Assembly: GCA_002371375.1 (NCBI GenBank)
Contig: DFIB01000144.1
Location: 1 to 11,420, forward strand
Length of the DNA stretch: 11,420 nt
From: Mageeibacillus sp. UBA3708
GTDB lineage: Bacteria > Bacillota > Clostridia > Saccharofermentanales > Saccharofermentanaceae
Reading direction: 5' to 3'
Shown here piece after piece: positions 6,340 to 11,420 of this stretch (position 1 is the stretch's first letter; each line of letters opens with the position of its first letter). Below the pieces are notes generated by a model, which saw nothing but the letters and a program-made list of their open reading frames with translations, did no database searches and was not told where the DNA came from. Made by a program: the position numbers and the translations under genes.

Positions 6340-8549
6340 ACAGAACACGGTCGATAGCTTTATTGACTTCGGTGATAATGCTGGCGAGTATTATGCAGAC
6401 GGGATGCAAAACAGAAGAGAGCGCGGCTGTCATCACGGCAACAGGCACAGAAACAAGCACGGAAACAGGAGAGAAGTGTTATTCATCTAAAGTCTATACG
6501 ATAGATGCACCGGGCTGTGTCTTCAGAAAACTGTTTAAGATGGGAGATAAATATTGTGCTCTATTTACAAAATCGGCAGGTTCTCATGATACATACAGGC
6601 TGTATGTGCGTTCAGAGGGTGAGGATAACTGGACTAATTACGTAGACGTGGACGATAACGGAGAAGCGTTGCTATGCCTGTGCCCTGTGGGCGATAACAG
6701 GATCGCGGCAAGCACGTACTACGGCTTTAATATATATGATCTTGATACCGGAAAAATAGTTGCTAAGAATGATGATCTGTATGTTTTTATCGACGGGAAT
6801 TACCCTCAGGTGTATGCGCATGGTGATGGATTCGTTCTGTTGACGGATGACCATATATATAATGTGTCTTCAGAAGGCGAGATAATCTCTGACATGAGTT
6901 ATCAGGAAGAAGGGTATCTTATAGGTGAAGAGACATCTTTCTTTGAACTTAACGGCAAAGATTATCTGGCACTCGATTGTGATATGTACATTACGTATTA
7001 CGAGGTCGATCTGTCTACTAAGACATTAACCGAAATATGTAACAGTAAAGATGTTGGCTTCGAATATATGCGTGCAAGCAAATATGGGAAGTATCAGTTA
7101 GATAATGAGGAAGCGTATATATATAGGATCGATCCGGATAATAAGAGCAAGATCGAATGTGCGCGTACGCAGGATATGCTGATAAAACCTATTGATTATT
7201 ACTGGTATGGCCAATCTCAATGGTTTTTCTTTGACGATGATCACTACGCAATCTTCAATGAATACTCCGGTGGACATAATGAGGTCGTGATGATCTCGCC
7301 CGACTATACACTCAATCTGTCACAGCGGACAAAGCTGACTGTCAAAGGATATGGAATACATGATAATTTTGCATTGGTATATACGGCATATAAGTATAAC
7401 ACGTCACAGGATAAGTTCCTCATTACGCTCGATAGCTACGATATAGGCAAATACGGATACAGTACAGCTGTTGAGGCACAGAACGGAAAACTGAGGCTCC
7501 TTAAGGAATTCAGTAACGGAAATGCACCTGATATATTCTATGGGTCAGATTTCGATTATGAGCAGATGGGAAGAATGGGGCTTGTTATTGACATGGCGGA
7601 TTATATTAAAGACAGCCAAGTGATCAACAAGGATACCATAACGCCCAATATCTATGATCTGTATTATGATAATGGTCACTGCTATCAGTTGTTCCCCGGT
7701 TATACCATGTTCGGGTTATGGAGTGTTGACGGCTTTACAAAAGGCAACAATAATATGACTCTGGATGATATGTCCTCATCATCTTACAGTCCAAAGATAT
7801 TCGGCGGGCATTACGCCAGTGATGTTGCTGATTTTGCGATAAGATACCCGATAAAAAAACTGATCAATAACGGTGAACTTATCAGCGAAGATGAGATGGA
7901 GAAGATAGTACAGTTCGCAATAGATAACGGTCTCGCGCCGGATGCGGAACAGAGTAATCATTCTGTAACAGATAATATCGGCAAGCGTGAGCAGTCGGTG
8001 TGTCAGCTGTATGTTGGCGGCATAAATTCTTTTGTCGGAGTTCAGTTTGGAATGAAGGACAAAATGAGGTTTGTGGGATATCCGACCGTGAACGGATCAG
8101 TACATATGATAAATCCGTCCGGACTTGTTGCCGTGTCATCCGGAACAAAGTATCCGGAGGAGTGCGTTAAATTTATCGAGATGATGTACTCCGATGAAGT
8201 GCAGAAAGCACTAGTCACAGGTAATACTATCCCGGCAAGCCAAAAGATCTATAACGAGGTGCTTGAAGTGGCTTTGGACCGTTCCAAGATGAGTGATGAT
8301 ATGTATTACCGTGCCGTGTTTGCGAATAATGATGATGTGGATCATACGGTGGATATAAATCAGGAAGATATTGAAGCATTCAAACTGGCAACTGATTCTG
8401 TTGATACGATAATGACGATGGACTGGGGCATTTATAACATCGTTGAAGAAGAGATAAATTCATATTATCTGCAGAATCGAAGCGTTAAGGATATCGCTCA
8501 TTCCCTCAGATCGAGATTGGATGTATATGTCAAGGAGAACTATTCTTAA
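6336..8549 (+). CDS. Lipoprotein: N-terminal propeller-like domain fused to an extracellular solute-binding (family 1) domain
   Basis: A 737-residue surface protein. The N-terminal signal ends at MQTGC (Cys24), a plausible though atypical lipobox. Residues about 45-350 contain recurring strand-rich blocks such as GDNRIAAS, FNIYDLDTGKIV and DGFVLLTDDHIYNVSSEG, which suggests a beta-propeller-like repeat domain. From about 360 it matches the family 1 solute-binding fold of Clostridia: NGNAPDIFYG (394-403), a DMADYIKDS-like segment, AVSSGTKYPEECVKFIEMMY (599-618), TIPASQKIYNE (631-641), and the characteristic end IVEEEINSYYLQNRSVKDIA (702-721) then SRLDVYVKEN. The ATG at 6336 is preferred over an in-frame TTG at 6330 because GGAGG lies at 6324-6328 and it forms an ATGA overlap with the upstream gene. 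Sugar binding is the family expectation, but no ABC permease is nearby, so sensing or scavenging is equally possible. Confidence 0.85.
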   Translation: MNRTRSIALLTSVIMLASIMQTGCKTEESAAVITATGTETSTETGEKCYSSKVYTIDAPGCVFRKLFKMGDKYCALFTKSAGSHDTYRLYVRSEGEDNWTNYVDVDDNGEALLCLCPVGDNRIAASTYYGFNIYDLDTGKIVAKNDDLYVFIDGNYPQVYAHGDGFVLLTDDHIYNVSSEGEIISDMSYQEEGYLIGEETSFFELNGKDYLALDCDMYITYYEVDLSTKTLTEICNSKDVGFEYMRASKYGKYQLDNEEAYIYRIDPDNKSKIECARTQDMLIKPIDYYWYGQSQWFFFDDDHYAIFNEYSGGHNEVVMISPDYTLNLSQRTKLTVKGYGIHDNFALVYTAYKYNTSQDKFLITLDSYDIGKYGYSTAVEAQNGKLRLLKEFSNGNAPDIFYGSDFDYEQMGRMGLVIDMADYIKDSQVINKDTITPNIYDLYYDNGHCYQLFPGYTMFGLWSVDGFTKGNNNMTLDDMSSSSYSPKIFGGHYASDVADFAIRYPIKKLINNGELISEDEMEKIVQFAIDNGLAPDAEQSNHSVTDNIGKREQSVCQLYVGGINSFVGVQFGMKDKMRFVGYPTVNGSVHMINPSGLVAVSSGTKYPEECVKFIEMMYSDEVQKALVTGNTIPASQKIYNEVLEVALDRSKMSDDMYYRAVFANNDDVDHTVDINQEDIEAFKLATDSVDTIMTMDWGIYNIVEEEINSYYLQNRSVKDIAHSLRSRLDVYVKENYS

Positions 8550-8638
8550 TGGCAGCAAGGATATATCTACGATACATCTGAGCGGTAGAATCATATTATA
8601 TTTTTGCATATAAAGAGGTTCTATAGAGGTGCCCGCTC

Positions 8639-9568
8639 ATGACAAGAATGAAAGTGTTTATTCTCCTGGCAGCTTTTACAGTACTATTCTCAAGCTGTCA
8701 AAAACAGGAGAGTGATCCTGTCATCAGAACTGCAGAGAACACATATTACAGTTCTTATTCGGTTATGCTTGATCTTCAAGGTGAAGCTCATTTGAAGACT
8801 GCTTTTAAGATCGATGATCATATATGTGCTTCGTGTTTTTGTTATGACAATGGCAAGGAGATATACAGCATCAGGCTGCTGGATAAGACTGACGGCAAGA
8901 TCGTCTCCTCGCAGGATATTACTCTCGGGTACACTGCATCCTTATGTTGTAAGACGGGGGATAATAAGATTGTATATTCAAATGGAACGGATTACACGAT
9001 TGTTGATCCGTATACAGGTGAGGTCTGTGCGGAGGGGAGGATACCGGATATTACCGATGAGGGAATTCATCCTATTGCAGAATGCGGAAACGGCTTTGTT
9101 TTTATAACTCCTGATAAGATATATAAGATCTCAAGTGACGGTAATATCATTGATTCGATGGACCCGGATGTTGAGGGTTATCCATGTGATCGGAATGCTT
9201 TTTTCGAGCAGAACGGTCATGAATACCTTGTTACGGAAGTGGAGAGCGGTGCAGGCCTTAATTATTATGAATTGGATTTCGAGACGCGTAAAGCCGTGCT
9301 CATTACTACAGAGAAAGCTCTTGGTGTAAACGATGCGCATGGCCAATACAGCTTTGACGCATATTGGACCGGAGAATTATACCGCCTCGATATCAAAGAC
9401 TCGACCAAAAAGCTGTGCGCATATAAAAAGAATATGCTGATAAAGCCGGCCGCCGGAATACAGTCTGATTGGTTTGTGTTAGATGATTTTATATTTTTAC
9501 ATACGAAAAAACAACGGGTATTACATTTTATCGGACGAACTTTCTGCGAAGCACAACATAAATACTGA
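8639..9568 (+). CDS. Truncated, apparently frameshifted paralogue of the preceding lipoprotein (N-terminal domain only)
   Basis: A predicted lipoprotein (MTRMKVFILL, signal ending FSSC, Cys20) of 309 residues that aligns along its length with residues 50-325 of the upstream protein. Matching blocks include DKIYKISSDGNIIDSM against DHIYNVSSEGEIISDM, GDNKIVYS against GDNRIAAS, and NMLIKP against DMLIKP. It has no solute-binding domain. After FDDFIF-type residue F286 the open frame runs into unlike sequence (LHTKKQRVLHF...), while the +1 frame reads YIRKNNGYYILSDELSAKHN, which resembles the paralogue; dropping one T from the T5 run at 9494-9498 would join them and move the stop to TAA at 9570-9572. 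It is therefore probably a degraded duplicate, unless the extra T is a sequencing error. SD AGAGGTG at 8625-8631. The 89-base gap before it shows no terminator and only a weak possible -10 (TATAAA, 8609-8614). Confidence 0.75.
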   Translation: MTRMKVFILLAAFTVLFSSCQKQESDPVIRTAENTYYSSYSVMLDLQGEAHLKTAFKIDDHICASCFCYDNGKEIYSIRLLDKTDGKIVSSQDITLGYTASLCCKTGDNKIVYSNGTDYTIVDPYTGEVCAEGRIPDITDEGIHPIAECGNGFVFITPDKIYKISSDGNIIDSMDPDVEGYPCDRNAFFEQNGHEYLVTEVESGAGLNYYELDFETRKAVLITTEKALGVNDAHGQYSFDAYWTGELYRLDIKDSTKKLCAYKKNMLIKPAAGIQSDWFVLDDFIFLHTKKQRVLHFIGRTFCEAQHKY

Positions 9569-9604
9569 CTAATATTTCTCTTTCTTGTACTTCCTTGTGC
9601 TTGT

Positions 9605-9628
9605 CCCTGCTTGGCTTCACCCTGCTTG
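9605..9628 (+). repeat. Short direct repeats upstream of the sigma gene
   Basis: CCCTGCTTG occurs twice, at 9605-9613 and 9620-9628, a pitch of 15 bases. The core CTTG also recurs at 9584, 9594 and 9600. The set lies in the pyrimidine-rich gap between the truncated lipoprotein gene and the sigma gene, in the position of a regulatory region. Confidence 0.45.
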
Positions 9629-9692
9629 TGAGAAAATATAACTCTGATCCGTATTATAAGTGAGATTTCAAATAACACGGGAGGTTATAGGC

Positions 9693-10169
9693 TTGAACAA
9701 CGAAGACGTGATTAGGTTGTTTGATGCATATTCAGATGATCTGTACAGATTCGCCGTATCTTATGTAGGTGTTAAGCAGGAGGCAGAGGACATTGTTCAG
9801 GATGTCTTTGTTAAGCTGCTGACAAAAAGGCTTCATCTCGATCCTGAGAGTGAGAAAGCATACCTCATGACTATGACGGCAAATAAGTGCAGGGATCATC
9901 TCAGATCTTCGGCGCACAGAACAAATGTTGAGCTTGAGTCGGAAGAATGGAATCTGCAGTATTACGACGGATTCACGGAACACAATAAAGCTGTCTTTGA
10001 CGAACTGATGAGACTGGAAGACAGATTCAGGATCCCTATATATCTTCATTACTACGAAGGCTATTCATATAAGGAGATTGCAGGAATACTGAAGATGTCG
10101 GAATCCGCTGTGGCGATGAGAATCAGCAGAGGCAAAGAACAGCTTAGGATCAGATTGGAGGAAGAATAA
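9693..10169 (+). CDS. ECF-type RNA polymerase sigma factor
   Basis: A 158-residue extracytoplasmic-function sigma factor with only regions 2 and 4. Region 2 spans about 8-75 and includes LFDAYSDDLYRFAVSYVG and the core-binding EDIVQDVFVKLL (32-43), followed by KAYLMTMTANKCRDHLRS, the -10 recognising helix. Region 4 (about 105-155) holds the helix-turn-helix SYKEIAGILKMSESAVAMRI, which reads the -35, and ends with the usual basic tail. The start chosen is TTG at 9693, eight bases after GGGAGG (9679-9684); an in-frame GTG at 9660 has no ribosome binding site. The stop overlaps the ATG of the next gene by one base (TAATG), the normal layout for a sigma/anti-sigma pair. Targets are unknown; a weak ECF-like promoter (TGAGAA, 15 bases, CGTATT at 9650) could be autoregulatory but is not convincing. 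Confidence 0.92.
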   Translation: MNNEDVIRLFDAYSDDLYRFAVSYVGVKQEAEDIVQDVFVKLLTKRLHLDPESEKAYLMTMTANKCRDHLRSSAHRTNVELESEEWNLQYYDGFTEHNKAVFDELMRLEDRFRIPIYLHYYEGYSYKEIAGILKMSESAVAMRISRGKEQLRIRLEEE

Positions 10170-11278
10170 TGCGTGATACTTTCGATAAAGTAAAGATGGA
10201 TGAAGGCAGAAAAGCAGAGATTCGTGATGTGTTGATGCATAGGAAAGCAGGAATAACACATCTCGGGATCAAGATAACAGCAGCTGCGGCAGCTTTGCTG
10301 ATCGCGGCTCCGCTTGCAGTCTATGCTGCCACGAACGGAGAGATAATCGACAGGATCTGGGGCAATGAAGGCAAGAATAATGTTGACAGGCACACCATAA
10401 ATTATGTCGATGAAGGAAAGGTTGATGAGGACGGCAATACGGTCATAGTAAAGGTTGAGATGCCGCGTATCGAATATGTATCAACTGACCCTGAAGCAGC
10501 CGCGCGCCTGATAGGTGACAGGATATCGGAAGAACCGGTGTCATGTACGATCGGTGATACAAGATTTACAGTGGAAGCAGTTGTCAGAGATTCGATAGGC
10601 GGTATCGTGGCATCTTATACTATCGAGCGTGAAGGCGGTGTAAATTGTCTTAACTATAGTCAGTTGGACAATGAATCCAAAGGTGCCTGGTATAATCCGG
10701 ATAATAACATCGAGTTCACTTTCAGGGAAGGTGACGGTGAGATCTTTGTGGATCTTGAACGGTCGACTGATAATAAAGTGTATTGTTATGAATACATGCA
10801 CGGATACTGCGGCGATCATCTGACATTGCAACTGCAGGAGCTTACAGTGTCGATACAGGAGATGTGTGACAGGATCAATAAAGATCACAAGCTGGACAAG
10901 AAAGACTTTATCAAAGATGAGAAGCTGGTTACAGTACCGGTCGCTGACAGTCTTGATTCCGTAACGTTTACGAGTGCATCAGGTGATACCGTTACGGCTT
11001 CGCCGATATCGATGAAACTGAGATCAACGAGCGGCGATCTTGTTGCCGATCATTCCTCATATTTAGTTGAGGGCATAGAATTAGTTGATGGCATAGATAA
11101 GATAAAGATCATTTACAATGACGGCTCTGAGTATGTCTTGTTTGATGATGTAACCGATAATGCCGCATATACGATGGAAGACGTTAACGGATGCTATTAC
11201 GCTCTTTTTAACAGGCTTGTGGATTATGATAATATTGCAAAGATCACGGTGAATGATGTGGAGTTTATGCCGGATTGA
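10169..11278 (+). CDS. Single-pass membrane protein, probable anti-sigma factor
   Basis: A 369-residue protein with a short cytoplasmic N-terminus (1-33, charged, MRDTFDKVKMDEGRKAEIRD), one membrane segment at about 34-53 (ITAAAAALLIAAPLAVYAA), and a large outer domain of about 310 residues. Topology, and the one-base overlap with an ECF sigma gene, mark it as the likely anti-sigma partner, with the N-terminus binding the sigma factor and the outer domain sensing a signal. No zinc-binding HxxxCxxC motif is present, so it is not a classic ZAS protein. The outer domain has the run YVDEGKVDEDGNTVIVKVEMPRIEYVSTDP, then strand-rich sequence. From memory, similar proteins of Clostridia sit beside ECF sigma genes, but no family name can be assigned safely. 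GGAGG at 10157-10161 supports the start. A terminator follows 38 bases after the stop. Confidence 0.75.
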   Translation: MRDTFDKVKMDEGRKAEIRDVLMHRKAGITHLGIKITAAAAALLIAAPLAVYAATNGEIIDRIWGNEGKNNVDRHTINYVDEGKVDEDGNTVIVKVEMPRIEYVSTDPEAAARLIGDRISEEPVSCTIGDTRFTVEAVVRDSIGGIVASYTIEREGGVNCLNYSQLDNESKGAWYNPDNNIEFTFREGDGEIFVDLERSTDNKVYCYEYMHGYCGDHLTLQLQELTVSIQEMCDRINKDHKLDKKDFIKDEKLVTVPVADSLDSVTFTSASGDTVTASPISMKLRSTSGDLVADHSSYLVEGIELVDGIDKIKIIYNDGSEYVLFDDVTDNAAYTMEDVNGCYYALFNRLVDYDNIAKITVNDVEFMPD

Positions 11279-11316
11279 TCGATTATCTGACAAGCTGTAT
11301 CAACTTCAGTAACAAT

Positions 11317-11350
11317 AGAGCTGCCTTAGGATCAATAGGGCAGCTCTTTT
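11317..11350 (+). terminator. Intrinsic terminator after the sigma/anti-sigma operon
   Basis: The 9-base stem AGAGCTGCC (11317-11325) / GGCAGCTCT (11339-11347) encloses a 13-base loop and is followed by TTT. It overlaps the possible minus-strand stop codon at 11332-11334 and may serve both directions. Confidence 0.82.
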
Positions 11351-11420
11351 AGAGTCTGTGAACAAAAGTCTGTAAAAGTAGTAAAGGCCTTCTTCGCTCC
11401 TATCTCATCAGAGAGTTTGA
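11332..11420 (-). CDS. Possible C-terminal end of a minus-strand gene (partial)
   Basis: On the minus strand one frame is open from the right edge to a TGA at 11334-11332, giving 28 residues with protein-like composition (KLSDEIGAKKAFTTFTDFCS, then QTLKELPY). The other two minus-strand frames hit stops early. The plus-strand frames are also interrupted, so this is the only good candidate for a gene in the last 70 bases. The fragment is too short to assign a family. It would converge on the anti-sigma gene, with the hairpin at 11317-11347 spanning its last codons. Confidence 0.3.
   Translation of the reverse strand, partial: KLSDEIGAKKAFTTFTDFCSQTLKELPY

Noticed and set aside
9265..9678. Minus-strand open frame crossing the gap before the sigma gene.
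   Set aside because: It overlaps the well-supported paralogue coding sequence and has no ribosome binding site or recognisable domain.

Overview
The window looks like chromosomal DNA from a member of the Clostridia (Bacillota), perhaps a gut or rumen lineage. The grounds are strong AGGAGG-type ribosome binding sites, a mini-RNase III gene directly followed by an rlmB-type methyltransferase gene, a trigger factor of clostridial type, Cys-anchored lipoproteins, and a binding protein and an ECF-sigma/membrane-protein pair of types I associate with Clostridia. The genus cannot be named from the sequence alone.

Left part (1-3107): the tail of mrnC and rlmB form a tight + strand operon that continues into an unrecognised predicted lipoprotein. 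Converging on it from the right is a P-loop phosphatase of the HCxxGKDRTG type; the two stop codons overlap inside the 5-mer CTTAG. The phosphatase seems to be expressed from a promoter whose predicted transcription start falls on its own ATG (leaderless). That promoter shares its -35 region with the divergent, near-consensus promoter of a tRNA-Arg(ACG) gene.

Middle part (3108-5359): tRNA-Arg(ACG) with a short hairpin in its predicted leader and a strong terminator, then a nicotinamidase/isochorismatase-family hydrolase, then trigger factor (tig) with its own extended -10 promoter and a UUCG-capped terminator. No clpP follows tig.

Right part (5360-11420): an accessory-looking cluster of surface proteins and a signalling pair. 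A Ser/Thr-rich lipoprotein is translationally coupled (ATGA) to a 737-residue lipoprotein that joins an N-terminal, probably beta-propeller-like domain to a C-terminal family 1 solute-binding domain. Next comes a second lipoprotein that is a clear paralogue of only the N-terminal domain. It appears to carry a one-base frameshift near its end and has lost the solute-binding half. An ECF sigma factor (TTG start) and a single-pass membrane protein, probably its anti-sigma partner, follow in an overlapping pair and end at a terminator. No ABC permease is present, so the binding protein is an orphan in this window. A minus-strand reading frame entering at the right edge may be the C-terminus of another gene.

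No CRISPR array, insertion sequence, prophage or toxin-antitoxin module was seen. The most unusual items are the propeller/binding-protein fusion with its decaying paralogue, the leaderless phosphatase promoter fused to the tRNA promoter, and short direct repeats ahead of the sigma gene.
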